Shown piece after piece: positions 9,249 through 17,190 of a DNA stretch of 32,714 nucleotides. The stretch covers positions 1 to 32,714 of the forward strand of contig NZ_QWFA01000055.1 in the NCBI RefSeq assembly GCF_003501885.1, given 5' to 3'. The DNA comes from Streptomyces globisporus (GTDB taxonomy: Bacteria; Actinomycetota; Actinomycetes; Streptomycetales; Streptomycetaceae). Numbering within the stretch: position 1 is the first letter of the stretch; each line of letters starts with the position of its first letter. The notes under the pieces are model-generated. The model was given only the letters and a program-made list of their open reading frames with translations, was not told the origin of the DNA and made no database searches. The position numbers were made by a program, and so were the translations under genes.

Positions 9249-10997
9249 ATGACACGTTCCACCCCGAGAACCGTGCTGCACCGCGCAGCCGGTTCGTTCG
9301 CCGCCGCAGGCCTGCTGGCCGCGGCCTCGCTCGCCGGGGCGGCCGCCCCGGCACAGGCCGCGGACACGCCGGTGTTCACGTTCGGTGGCCCGGCCGAGAC
9401 GGCCCTGCACCCGTATCCGGAGAGCGGCAAGCCGAAGTCCTCCAAGGTCGGGATCACGCTGTACAACCCGTCCGAGGACGAGGAGAACGGCGGCTTCGAC
9501 GGCGACTTCACCCTCACCTTCGACCTCAGCGGCGTCGCGGGCGTCGCCGACGTGAAGATCGACGGCGAGGCGAGCCCGGACTGCAGGATCACCGGCACCA
9601 AGGCCGTCTGCGAGGACTGGGGCATCTGGCCCGGCTCCCAGTCGGCCGCCGACTTCGTCGTCACCGCCGCCAAGGGCAGTGAGAACGGCGCCACCGGCAC
9701 GATCAAGGTGACCGGCCAGGCGGACGGCGCCACCTTCACGCCGTTCACCACCCGGCTCACGGTCGGCGGCCCCGACCTCGTGATGGAGCGGCTGCCGTTC
9801 AAGACGGAGCTGACCCCGGGGGAGAAGCAGCAGGCCCCGATCACCTTCGCCAACCGCGGCACCCGGGACGCCGACGGTGTCCTGCTCACGCTGCGGTACT
9901 CGCGCGGCCTGGACATCCCGCAGCGCTACTCCAACTGCGAGTACACCGTGGACGACCCGGACCAGCCGGACTTCGGTTCGACCACCGCGCTCTGCTCCGT
10001 CGAAGGAGCCTTCGAGGCGGGCGCGACGTACACGCTGGCGACTCCGCTGACGCTGGAGGCCACCGAGCGCGCCTACTACGACACCTTCCTCTACCGCATC
10101 CAGGAGGACAGCGCCGCCCAGCGCACCGCCCAGCGCGCGGGCGCCCCCTTCGAGCGGGGCACCGGCGGCGTGCTGAAGGCCGTCCCGGTGAAGAAGGGCG
10201 CCGCGGTCCGGAGCACCGACCTCGACCCGTACGACAACCAGCAGGAGGCCGACTTCCGTACGGAGAACACGGCCGACTTCGTGGCGTACGGCGACCAGGT
10301 GGCCGGGACCGAGGGCTCCTTCGTCAAGGCCGACATCGGCTTCCGCAACGAGGGACCGGCGTGGATCGGCCACATCCGCTCCGGCGAGGACGTCGCCACC
10401 GTCGACTTCACCGTCCCCCAGGGTGCCTCGGTCGCGACGAAGCCGGAGAGCTGCCGCGCGGTGACGGCCGACGGTCAGTACCGCGAGGACCAGAACACCC
10501 CCGCGCCGCGCTACTTCTGCAACACCTCGATGACCGTGCGGGACGGGGGCGGCCTCGACCTGCGCTTCGAGCTGCGGGTCGACAAGGCCATGGTCGGCGC
10601 GAGCGGCGCGGTGACCGTACGCAACACCTTCCTGAAGAACCCGAAGCTCCCGTTCGACCCGGAGCCCGCCAACAACACCGCCTACCTGATCCTGAACGGT
10701 GAGGGCGACGGCTCCGACTCCGGCGGTGCGACGGAGGGCGGCGACGGCGGCTCGGGCGAGCCTTCCACCCCGCCGACCTCGGCCCCGGACCCGGAGGAGA
10801 GCCCGTCCGGCACCCCTGGCCCCTCGGAGTCCACCACGACCGGCGGCAGCTCTGCGGGCACGGCCGGGGGCTCCGGCGGCGGACTCGCCTCGACGGGGTC
10901 GATCGCGCTGATCGCCTCGGGCACGGCGGCCGCGGCGCTGGCGGCGGGCCTGGTGCTGTTCACGGCGGCACGGCGACGGGCCGCGCGCCACACCTGA
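9249..10997 (+). CDS. Secreted cell-wall-anchored protein with LAXTG sortase signal
   Basis: ATG 9249 is chosen because TGAGG at 9238-9242 is well spaced and a signal peptide begins at once; the longer frame from 9144 would bury it. The product is 582 aa. The signal peptide spans residues 1-37, with likely cleavage after AQA. About 480 residues of mature protein are rich in beta-type sequence with repeated DUF11/CARDB-like phrases (for example TPGEKQQAPITFANRGT), then a Gly/Ser/Pro/Thr-rich linker. The C-terminus is a sorting signal: LASTG (546-550, nt 10884-10898), a hydrophobic helix and an ARRRAARHT tail. LAXTG is the motif used by class E sortases of Streptomyces. Function beyond surface display is unknown. 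It follows the GMC gene by 118 nt and may have its own promoter. Confidence 0.85.
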   Translation: MTRSTPRTVLHRAAGSFAAAGLLAAASLAGAAAPAQAADTPVFTFGGPAETALHPYPESGKPKSSKVGITLYNPSEDEENGGFDGDFTLTFDLSGVAGVADVKIDGEASPDCRITGTKAVCEDWGIWPGSQSAADFVVTAAKGSENGATGTIKVTGQADGATFTPFTTRLTVGGPDLVMERLPFKTELTPGEKQQAPITFANRGTRDADGVLLTLRYSRGLDIPQRYSNCEYTVDDPDQPDFGSTTALCSVEGAFEAGATYTLATPLTLEATERAYYDTFLYRIQEDSAAQRTAQRAGAPFERGTGGVLKAVPVKKGAAVRSTDLDPYDNQQEADFRTENTADFVAYGDQVAGTEGSFVKADIGFRNEGPAWIGHIRSGEDVATVDFTVPQGASVATKPESCRAVTADGQYREDQNTPAPRYFCNTSMTVRDGGGLDLRFELRVDKAMVGASGAVTVRNTFLKNPKLPFDPEPANNTAYLILNGEGDGSDSGGATEGGDGGSGEPSTPPTSAPDPEESPSGTPGPSESTTTGGSSAGTAGGSGGGLASTGSIALIASGTAAAALAAGLVLFTAARRRAARHT

Positions 10998-11055
10998 GAA
11001 GCAGGGAGCGGAGAGCGGCGGAGGAGGGAGCGGGCCTCCGTCCGGATGCGTTCCG

Positions 11056-11092
11056 ATGCGGCCGACCCGGGCGTCCCCGGGATCGGCCGCAT
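11056..11092 (+). terminator. Strong hairpin terminator after the LAXTG gene
   Basis: ATGCGGCCGA and TCGGCCGCAT form a 10-bp perfect stem, extended by CCCGGG pairing with CCCGGG past a one-base bulge. It sits about 60 nt after the LAXTG stop codon and has no T-tract. As a near-perfect dyad it could act on both strands. Confidence 0.7.
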
Positions 11093-11358
11093 ATGGGGTG
11101 ACCGGGCTGCTGTCCCCTGCGGACCGGTCACATACGCCGGGTCGTGGTCCCACGACGCACCTGCAGTACGTCACACTCCCCGGCGGAGCCACGCGTGGTT
11201 TCCTACCGATGCCGCCCCTGGTTGGCACGGACACCAGGACCAACGAAGGCACCGCGCTCCTGGTCACGCGCCGTACGGGTGAGACGGGCCCCGAACGCAG
11301 ATACGGCCCCTGCGGCGCGGGCGGAGAACCGTTCCGTCCGCGCGCCGCCCACCGGGCC
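11093..11358. other. Gene-poor stretch with several small dyad symmetries
   Basis: No convincing gene is seen between the LAXTG terminator and the end of the chorismate mutase gene. The stretch holds GTCGTGG-TC-CCACGAC (11141-11156), the perfect palindrome CCACGCGTGG (11189-11198) and CCTGGT paired with ACCAGG near 11217-11238. A small open frame from about ATG 11209 lacks a recognisable product or ribosome site. A structured small RNA is conceivable but not shown. Confidence 0.4.
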
Positions 11359-11658
11359 TCAGACCCGGCCGCGGCACAGCTCCAGAAGCGTCATCGCCAG
11401 CGCGGTGCCCGGCTTGCCCAGCGCGTCCCTGTAGTGGCCGAGCACGGCCGTCTCGCGGGAGAGGTTGACCCGGCGGCCGCCCGAGGTGATCCGGGCCTCC
11501 TGGATCACCGCCGAGACGGCCATCCGTTCCTGGACGAGACCGATGATCCGGTCGTCGAGGGCGTCGATACGCTCCCGGGCGCCGCCGATCAGGGCGGCGG
11601 CCTCGTCGGTGTGGGCGCCGGTGGCGACGGTGGTGTCGGTGGTGCTGATGCTGCTCAT
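11359..11658 (-). CDS. Chorismate mutase, AroQ type
   Basis: 99 aa, all-helical AroQ-class enzyme converting chorismate to prephenate, the first step toward phenylalanine and tyrosine. Family features are ARERIDALDDRIIGLVQERMAV in helix 1, with the Arg and Asp residues typical of the active site, then IQEARITSGGRRVNLSRE and a C-terminal helix LAMTLLELCRGRV. No prephenate dehydratase or DAHP synthase domain is fused. AGGAG lies 8 nt before ATG 11658. The gene is preceded by a leader peptide and hairpin (separate entries), so aromatic amino acid supply probably controls it. It converges on the LAXTG gene and diverges from guaA. Confidence 0.9.
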   Translation of the reverse strand: MSSISTTDTTVATGAHTDEAAALIGGARERIDALDDRIIGLVQERMAVSAVIQEARITSGGRRVNLSRETAVLGHYRDALGKPGTALAMTLLELCRGRV

Positions 11659-11683
11659 GGTGGTGACTCCTGATGGTCGGAGA
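11659..11683 (-). promoter_or_regulatory. Possible Shine-Dalgarno-occluding stem before chorismate mutase
   Basis: In the transcript, GGUGGU and ACCACC flank the AGGAG ribosome site and can pair, placing AGGAG in the loop region just before the AUG. A competing short hairpin, UGGUC-UCC-GACCA, lies inside. This could add translational control to the attenuator, but no covariation evidence is available. Coordinates are given in the direction of the minus strand. Confidence 0.3.
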
Positions 11684-11715
11684 CCACCCGGGGCGAACGG
11701 GCCCGGATACGCAGA

Positions 11716-11743
11716 GCGCCCCGGGCCTGCTGGCCCGGGGCGC
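11716..11743 (-). terminator. Attenuator hairpin between leader peptide and chorismate mutase
   Basis: A perfect 12-bp stem with a four-base loop: GCGCCCCGGGCC, AGCA, GGCCCGGGGCGC on the minus strand. It lies 23 nt beyond the leader stop codon and 57 nt before the chorismate mutase AUG. There is no T-tract. Within the leader region, GGCCCG (11798-11793) is complementary to CGGGCC in the 5' arm (11737-11732), giving a possible antiterminator pairing. Confidence 0.75.
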
Positions 11744-11766
11744 CTGGAACGTTGCTTGTCAGTAGC

Positions 11767-11838
11767 TCAAGCAGCACGACCATGGCAGCCGGCGGGCCGG
11801 ATGCCATAGGTAAAGACGAAGGTCGTGTGCTGACGCAT
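11767..11838 (-). CDS. 23-codon leader peptide with Phe/Tyr codons, upstream of chorismate mutase
   Basis: ATG 11838 to TGA 11767 encodes MRQHTTFVFTYGIRPAGCHG followed by RAA. Codons 7, 9 and 11 are Phe, Phe and Tyr, the end products of the pathway served by chorismate mutase. The start codon lies only 7 nt after the -10 hexamer, so the transcript is probably leaderless. The RNA can fold: CAGCAC-AC-GACC (codons 3-6) pairs with GGUCGUGCUG near the stop, and AUGGCAUCCGG pairs with CCGGCUGCCAU inside. The Phe/Tyr codons sit in the loop between these stems, where a stalled ribosome would change the fold. This fits ribosome-mediated attenuation. No database support was available. Confidence 0.75.
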   Translation of the reverse strand: MRQHTTFVFTYGIRPAGCHGRAA

Positions 11839-11845
11839 GGCGCAC

Positions 11846-11875
11846 AGTATGGCCCCGTTTCCGTCGCCCCGACAA
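11846..11875 (-). promoter_or_regulatory. Promoter of the chorismate mutase leader transcript
   Basis: On the minus strand, TTGTCG (11875-11870) and CATACT (11851-11846) are separated by 18 nt, close to the principal sigma factor consensus. Transcription would begin at or within a few bases of the leader ATG at 11838. Confidence 0.7.
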
Positions 11876-11899
11876 AACGCGGCCCGGATCGTGAGACGC

Positions 11900-11934
11900 G
11901 GCCGGGCCGGGGCACCCCCGCCACCGGCCCGGCC
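11900..11934. promoter_or_regulatory. 11-bp perfect inverted repeat between divergent promoters
   Basis: GGCCGGGCCGG and CCGGCCCGGCC are perfect complements with a 13-nt loop. The dyad lies between the chorismate mutase -35 element and the guaA -10 element. It may be an operator or a transcription block; composition alone (all G and C) makes chance pairing easier. Confidence 0.4.
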
Positions 11935-11954
11935 GAGGGTCCGCGCACGGCCGG

Positions 11955-11960
11955 TAGAAT
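11955..11960 (+). promoter_or_regulatory. Likely -10 element of guaA
   Basis: TAGAAT is a near-consensus -10 hexamer 42 nt before the guaA start codon. No good -35 hexamer is seen at 17-18 nt upstream, so the promoter may need an activator or be weak. Confidence 0.4.
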
Positions 11961-12002
11961 CGGAAGAACCGACCCTCATCACCACCGCCGGAAGGCCGCC
12001 CC

Positions 12003-13589
12003 GTGCCAGCAGCACCCCCCGCCGCCCCCGACGCCACGGCCGACGTGGTCCTCGTCGTCGACTTCGGCGCGCAGTACGCCCAGCTCATCGCCCGCCGCGT
12101 CCGTGAGGCCCGGGTCTACAGCGAGATCGTCCCGTCCACCATGCCGGTGGCCGAGATGCTGGCCAAGAACCCCCGCGCGATCATCCTCTCCGGCGGCCCC
12201 TCGTCGGTGTACGCGGAGGGCGCGCCGTCCCTGGACCGCTCGCTGTTCGAGGCCGGGGTCCCGGTCTTCGGCATGTGCTACGGCTTCCAGCTGATGGCGA
12301 CGGCGCTCGGCGGCACGGTCGACGACAACGGGGCCCGTGAGTACGGCCGTACCCCGCTGCACGTCACCAAGGCGGGCTCGACGCTCTTCGAGGGCACGCC
12401 CACCGAGCAGCCGGTATGGATGTCGCACGGCGACGCCTGCTCGGCAGCCCCCGAGGGCTTCACGGTCACCGCCTCCACCGACGTGGTCCCGGTCGCCGCC
12501 TTCGAGAACGACGAGAAGAAGCTGTACGGCGTCCAGTACCACCCGGAGGTCATGCACTCGACCCACGGGCAGCAGGTCCTGGAGCACTTCCTCTACCGCG
12601 GCGCGGGCATCGAGCCCAACTGGACCACCACCAACGTGGTCGAGGAGCAGGTCGCCCTCATCCGCGAGCAGGTCGGCGACAAGCGCGCCATCTGCGGCCT
12701 CTCCGGCGGCGTCGACTCCGCCGTCGCGGCCGCGCTCGTCCAGAAGGCCATCGGCTCCCAGCTCACCTGCGTCTACGTCGACCACGGCCTGATGCGCAAG
12801 GGCGAGACCGAGCAGGTCGAGAAGGACTTCGTCGCCGCGACCGGCGCGAAGCTGAAGGTGGTCGACGCGGAGAAGCGCTTCCTGGACGCGCTGGCCGGGG
12901 TCTCCGACCCCGAGGAGAAGCGGAAGATCATCGGCCGCGAGTTCATCCGCGTCTTCGAGCAGGCCCAGCTGGAGATCCTTCAGGAGGAGGGTCCCGAGGT
13001 CGCCTTCCTCGTCCAGGGCACGCTCTACCCGGACGTCGTGGAGTCCGGCGGCGGCACCGGCACCGCCAACATCAAGTCCCACCACAACGTCGGCGGCCTC
13101 CCCGACGACATCGAGTTCCAGCTCGTCGAGCCGCTGCGTCAGCTGTTCAAGGACGAGGTCCGCATGGTCGGCCAGGAGCTGGGCCTCCCCGAGGAGATCG
13201 TCCAGCGCCAGCCGTTCCCCGGCCCCGGCCTCGGCATCCGCATCGTCGGCGCGGTCACCAAGGACCGCCTCGACCTGCTCCGCGAGGCCGACGCCATCGC
13301 CCGCGAGGAGCTGACGGCGGCCGGCCTGGACCGGGACATCTGGCAGTGCCCGGTGGTCCTCCTCGCCGACGTCCGCTCGGTAGGCGTCCAGGGTGACGGC
13401 CGCACCTACGGCCACCCGATCGTGCTGCGCCCGGTCTCCTCCGAGGACGCCATGACGGCCGACTGGTCGCGCCTGCCGTACGAGACGCTGGCGAAGATCT
13501 CCACCCGCATCACCAACGAGGTCGCCGACGTCAACCGCGTCGTCCTCGACGTGACGAGCAAGCCGCCGGGGACGATCGAGTGGGAGTGA
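12003..13589 (+). CDS. guaA: GMP synthase (glutamine-hydrolysing)
   Basis: 528 aa from GTG 12003, with GGAAGG about 10 nt upstream. The class I glutamine amidotransferase domain comes first: [23 protein letters not shown], nucleophile C92 in GMCYGFQ, and H180/E182 in YHPEV. The ATP pyrophosphatase domain has the P-loop [12 protein letters not shown] (about 233-244). The C-terminal dimerisation domain ends in KPPGTIEWE. It converts XMP, glutamine and ATP to GMP, the last step of guanine nucleotide synthesis. Length and domains are complete. The gene is divergent from the chorismate mutase unit. Confidence 0.97.
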   Translation: MPAAPPAAPDATADVVLVVDFGAQYAQLIARRVREARVYSEIVPSTMPVAEMLAKNPRAIILSGGPSSVYAEGAPSLDRSLFEAGVPVFGMCYGFQLMATALGGTVDDNGAREYGRTPLHVTKAGSTLFEGTPTEQPVWMSHGDACSAAPEGFTVTASTDVVPVAAFENDEKKLYGVQYHPEVMHSTHGQQVLEHFLYRGAGIEPNWTTTNVVEEQVALIREQVGDKRAICGLSGGVDSAVAAALVQKAIGSQLTCVYVDHGLMRKGETEQVEKDFVAATGAKLKVVDAEKRFLDALAGVSDPEEKRKIIGREFIRVFEQAQLEILQEEGPEVAFLVQGTLYPDVVESGGGTGTANIKSHHNVGGLPDDIEFQLVEPLRQLFKDEVRMVGQELGLPEEIVQRQPFPGPGLGIRIVGAVTKDRLDLLREADAIAREELTAAGLDRDIWQCPVVLLADVRSVGVQGDGRTYGHPIVLRPVSSEDAMTADWSRLPYETLAKISTRITNEVADVNRVVLDVTSKPPGTIEWE

Positions 13590-13636
13590 CCCCTCCCGGG
13601 CTGGGCTGAGCCCCGAAGGCCCCCAGGTCAACGCCG

Positions 13637-14013
13637 ATGCCGTCGCTCCTTCGTTTGGGCGGCGGCATTGTCGTACCGGAGCCCGACCTCCTGGTGTACA
13701 GGGCCGACGCCGAGACCGGCCCCGGCCGGACCTGGTACGCACCGGAGGACGTCGTCCTCGCCGTCGAGGTCGTGTCCCCCGATTCCCCGGAGCGCGACGG
13801 GGGCGTCGAACCGCGCACGTACGCCGAGGCAGGGGTCAAGCACTTCTGGCGGGTCGAGCAGGGCGACGACCTGCCCGTCTCCACGTCTACGAGCTCGACC
13901 CGGCCACGCGCACCCGCACGCCCACCGGAAGCCACCACCAGAAGATGAACCTGTCCGTTCCCTTCCCGGTCGACGTGGACCTCAGCGGGATCTACCGCCG
14001 GGGCCGCCGGTAA
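13637..14013 (+). pseudogene. Broken Uma2-family (DUF820) gene
   Basis: The frame from 13637 encodes EPDLLVYRADAE, then VLAVEVVSPDSPERDG and YAEAGVKHFWRVEQGDDLPV, typical of the PD-(D/E)XK-like Uma2 family. Near 13881 the family sequence switches from frame 2 to frame 1: HVYELDPATRTRTPTGSHHQ and on to DLSGIYRRGRR, with the stop at 14011. One missing base restores a continuous reading. The usual N-terminal 60 or so residues are also missing. The gene therefore appears truncated and frameshifted. A single-base sequencing error cannot be excluded for the frameshift, but not for the missing front. Confidence 0.8.
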
Positions 14014-14056
14014 TTCCCTGGCACGGGCCTCCCCGCCCGTGCCAGGCTCCTCAACC

Positions 14057-14827
14057 ATGTCCGCCGAAGAAGTCCGCGCCATCATCTCCGCACCCGGGAA
14101 CGACCGCCTCATCTGGAACACCCCGCTCTCCGAGGAACACGCGGATCGGCTGATCGCCGCCTGCGACCCCGCCCCCGGCGCGCGGATCGCCGACCTCGGC
14201 TCCGGCTGGGGCGAACTGCTCATGCGGCTCGTCCAGTCCGCGCCCGCGGCCACCGGGGACGGCGTCGAGACCGACCCGGACGCCGTGGCGCGTGGGCGGA
14301 AGCTCGCCGGGGAGCGGGGGCTCGTGGACCGGGTACGGTTCCACACGACGCCCGCTGCCGAGTGGGCCGAGGGTGGCTACGACCTCGCCGTCTCCATCGG
14401 CTCCTCGCACGCGTGGCCCGGAGCCACCGCCCGGGAGTCGACCCGAAACGCCCTTACCGCCCTCGCCGCCGCCGTACGCCCAGGCGGACGGGTGCTGTTC
14501 GGTGAGGGGATCTGGCAGCGGGAGCCCACGCCCGCCGCGCTGGCGGGGCTGGGGGCCGAGCCCGGGGACTTCTGCTCGCTGCTGGAGCTGATCCGGCTGG
14601 CGGAGTCCGTCGGGCTGCGCGCTCTTCAGGTCACCGTCGCCGACGAGCGTGAATGGGACCTCTTCGAGTCCGAGGGCCCGATCGGACGCGGGCAGCGCTG
14701 GGCCCTGGCGAACCCGGACCATCCGCTGCACGCCGAGGTGACGGCCGAGGTCGACGCCCGCCGCACCGGTTACTACGGCGGCTACCGCTCCTCCTTCACC
14801 CTCGCCTATCTGGTGCTCAGCGCCTGA
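14057..14827 (+). CDS. Class I SAM-dependent methyltransferase
   Basis: 256 aa from ATG 14057; a GTG at 14039 is in frame but adds only six residues. Neither start has a strong ribosome site. The Rossmann motif I is ARIADLGSGWGEL (about 42-54), followed by GVETDPDAVARGRKLA as the motif II region and AAVRPGGRVLFGEGIW as the post-motif strand. The remainder is helical and probably defines the substrate, which cannot be named. The C-terminal RRTGYYGGYRSSFTLAYLVL looks like a family-specific tail. It stands alone between a broken Uma2 gene and an aldolase-family gene. Confidence 0.8.
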   Translation: MSAEEVRAIISAPGNDRLIWNTPLSEEHADRLIAACDPAPGARIADLGSGWGELLMRLVQSAPAATGDGVETDPDAVARGRKLAGERGLVDRVRFHTTPAAEWAEGGYDLAVSIGSSHAWPGATARESTRNALTALAAAVRPGGRVLFGEGIWQREPTPAALAGLGAEPGDFCSLLELIRLAESVGLRALQVTVADEREWDLFESEGPIGRGQRWALANPDHPLHAEVTAEVDARRTGYYGGYRSSFTLAYLVLSA

Positions 14828-14912
14828 CCGGGGAGGCCCCCACCCCTTCTCACCGACCCCACCCGGCGGTAACTTCCGGTCCTGTACGCCCCGGAGAACG
14901 TGAGGAGCCGCC

Positions 14913-15701
14913 ATGTCCGAGCAGATCGCCGTGTCCGACCCCGCCCCGATCCCCGTCGAGCAGCTCCAGTTCGCGATGCCGCCCGTGCACGCCTCCCCGG
15001 CCGAGGAACGCACGTACCGCAGGGAACGGCTGGCCGGCGCGCTGCGGCTGTTCGGGCAGCTCGGGTACGAGGACGGGGTCTCCGGGCACATCACCGTGCG
15101 CGACCCCGAACTGGCGGACTGCTTCTGGGTCAACCCGTTCGGCGCGCCCTTCGCCGACATCGCCCCCGGGGACCTGATCCTCGTCAACGGCGACGGCCAG
15201 GTCGTCCGGGGCCGCTTCCACGTCAACCCGGCCGCGTTCGCCGTGCACGCGGCGGTGCACCGGGCCCGCCCGGACACCGTGGCCGTCGCGCACACCCACT
15301 CCACGCACGGGCGGGCGCTCGCCGCGCTCGGGGAGCCGATCGAGCCGATCACCCAGGAGTCCTGCGCCTTCTACGAGGACCACGCGCTGTACGACCACTA
15401 CTCCGGTGTCGTCGTGGACGAGGACGAGGGCCGGCGGATCGCCGCCGCGCTCGGGCCGCACAAGGCGGTGATCCTGCGCAACCACGGGCTGCTGACCGTG
15501 GGGGACTCGGTGGACGCCGCGGCCTGGTGGTTCCTCACGCTGGAGCGCGCCTGCCAGGTGCAGCTGCTGGCGCGGGCCGCCGGGAAGCCCGTCCTCATCT
15601 CGCACCGGGACGCCCTCACCACCCGCGACCACCTCGGCAGCGACCTGGTGGCCTGGATCAACTACCAACCCCTGTGGCAGCGGATCAGTCGAACGTTCTG
15701 A
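14913..15701 (+). CDS. Class II aldolase/adducin-domain protein
   Basis: 262 aa; GAGGAG about 8 nt before ATG 14913. The class II aldolase/adducin fold is shown by GVSGHITVRDP, FWVNPFG, PGDLILVN, the metal-binding HTHSTHGRA (H127, H129) and the third ligand in ILRNHGLLTVG (H191). Members are Zn-dependent aldolases or epimerases acting on sugar phosphates, or proteins of unknown chemistry. No partner kinase or sugar transporter adjoins it, so the substrate is unassigned. Confidence 0.85.
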   Translation: MSEQIAVSDPAPIPVEQLQFAMPPVHASPAEERTYRRERLAGALRLFGQLGYEDGVSGHITVRDPELADCFWVNPFGAPFADIAPGDLILVNGDGQVVRGRFHVNPAAFAVHAAVHRARPDTVAVAHTHSTHGRALAALGEPIEPITQESCAFYEDHALYDHYSGVVVDEDEGRRIAAALGPHKAVILRNHGLLTVGDSVDAAAWWFLTLERACQVQLLARAAGKPVLISHRDALTTRDHLGSDLVAWINYQPLWQRISRTF

Positions 15702-15814
15702 CGACACGCGCCCCCGGGCCGCCCCGATGCGGGAGCCGGCCTCCCGGTACGGCACAATTCGCTGATATCGCAAGTGAGTTGGCTGTACCGGGGCGGGAAA
15801 GGGCGTAATCCTCC

Positions 15815-17083
15815 GTGGCGTTGGACGAAACCAGGACGAGCGGCACGCACAGCGGCGGCTGTACCTGCGGCGACTGCCCGCACGGAGCGCGCCGCGGCCA
15901 CCGGCGCGCGGTCGCCGCGTTCCTCGCCAAGCGCGACGAACTCGCGGCGGGCAACGGGCTGCCCGCCGGGGTCGCCCAGTCTCCCTCCGCCTCCCGGCAG
16001 TGGGTCTCCGACGAGCTGACCGGGTCCGCCCGCGCCGTCGCCGAACGGGCCCGGGAGGCCGGGGACGCCTGGCCGTACCAGGTCTGGCGATCCACCCTGT
16101 TCACCGTCTGGGGCGCGGCCGGGGCGCTCCTCGTCGGGGTCTGCGTCACCGCGATCGGGGCCGGCTGGTCCACCGCCCGCACCGCCGCCCTGCTCGCCGC
16201 CCTCGCCACCGCCGGGCTCCTCACCGTCGCCGCCCGATTCCACCGCGCCCGCGGCGGCCTCCTCGCCCCGCTGATCGGTGAGGACAACCGGCTCTCCACC
16301 TCCCGGACGGTCGCCGCCTCCTGGGTGCTGCTCGCCGTCTTCGCCGTGCTCGTCCTCGCGCTGCAACTGGCCGGGGCCTCCGACCCGGACGAGCGGGACG
16401 CGCTGATCGAGGGGCTCGACCTCGTGCGCTCCGCCGGGGTCGTGGCCGTGCTGGCGCTGGTGTGCGCGGTCGCCGTCGTCGTGCGCCGCGTCGTGACCGT
16501 ACGGGTGCTGGGCCGGCGGCTCCAGAAGCTGCGCGCGGACCGGCCGCGCGCCGCCGACCTGCTCACCGACGACTCCGGGCGAGGGTCGTTCACCGATGTG
16601 CAGTACGTGCTCGTCAGCGCCGTCGCCGTGCTGTTCGCCGGGGTCCGCCTGGCCCGCCGTCCCGAGCAACTGCCCGATCTGCCGTGGGGGCTCGCCCTGC
16701 TGGTGGCCGTCTCGGCGGCGACCTACTTCGCCGGGAAGTACGCGGAGGGCGGCCGGCCCGTCGTGCTGTCCGTCGTCCGGGCCCGGGAGGCCGGGGACCT
16801 GGACGGCGCGATCCGGACCGGCGACGACATCGAGATCCGGGGCGCCGGCTTCGTCCCGCCCGGCGCGGGCACCCCCGACCGGCTGGCCCGGCTCGTCGTA
16901 CGGATAGGGACCGTCCACGTCCACGTCCCGCTGGTTCCGGTCGCCGGGGGCTTCGCCAACCCCACCGACACCGTCCTCACCGTGCCCGTCCCGGTCGAGG
17001 TCGAGCCGGGCACCGTCGACGTCCAGGTCGTCACCGCTGCCGGGGTGGAGACCGACCGGGTCCCGATCGACGTCACCGACTGA
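15815..17083 (+). CDS. Six-helix membrane protein of unknown function with C-terminal beta domain
   Basis: 422 aa from GTG 15815. The N-terminus has a small Cys cluster, C16, C18 and C21 in GGCTCGDCPHG, which could bind metal. About six membrane helices are seen: near 92-117, 122-141, 164-187, 207-227, 257-280 and 289-311. The C-terminal about 100 residues are hydrophilic with beta-like periodicity (DDIEIRGAGFVPPGAG, then VTAAGVETDRVPIDV), resembling an IPT/TIG-like fold. I do not recognise the family. The gene stands alone, with 113 nt before it and about 105 nt after it. Confidence 0.7.
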   Translation: MALDETRTSGTHSGGCTCGDCPHGARRGHRRAVAAFLAKRDELAAGNGLPAGVAQSPSASRQWVSDELTGSARAVAERAREAGDAWPYQVWRSTLFTVWGAAGALLVGVCVTAIGAGWSTARTAALLAALATAGLLTVAARFHRARGGLLAPLIGEDNRLSTSRTVAASWVLLAVFAVLVLALQLAGASDPDERDALIEGLDLVRSAGVVAVLALVCAVAVVVRRVVTVRVLGRRLQKLRADRPRAADLLTDDSGRGSFTDVQYVLVSAVAVLFAGVRLARRPEQLPDLPWGLALLVAVSAATYFAGKYAEGGRPVVLSVVRAREAGDLDGAIRTGDDIEIRGAGFVPPGAGTPDRLARLVVRIGTVHVHVPLVPVAGGFANPTDTVLTVPVPVEVEPGTVDVQVVTAAGVETDRVPIDVTD

Positions 17084-17190
17084 CCGCCGCCGCCCGCTTT
17101 CACCGATCTGCCCCGCAACCCTGGTGAGCGGTGCGCCGAAGGCGTACGTATGGTCGAAGTGACGGGACCTCGGGAAGTGGGGCAGCGGTG

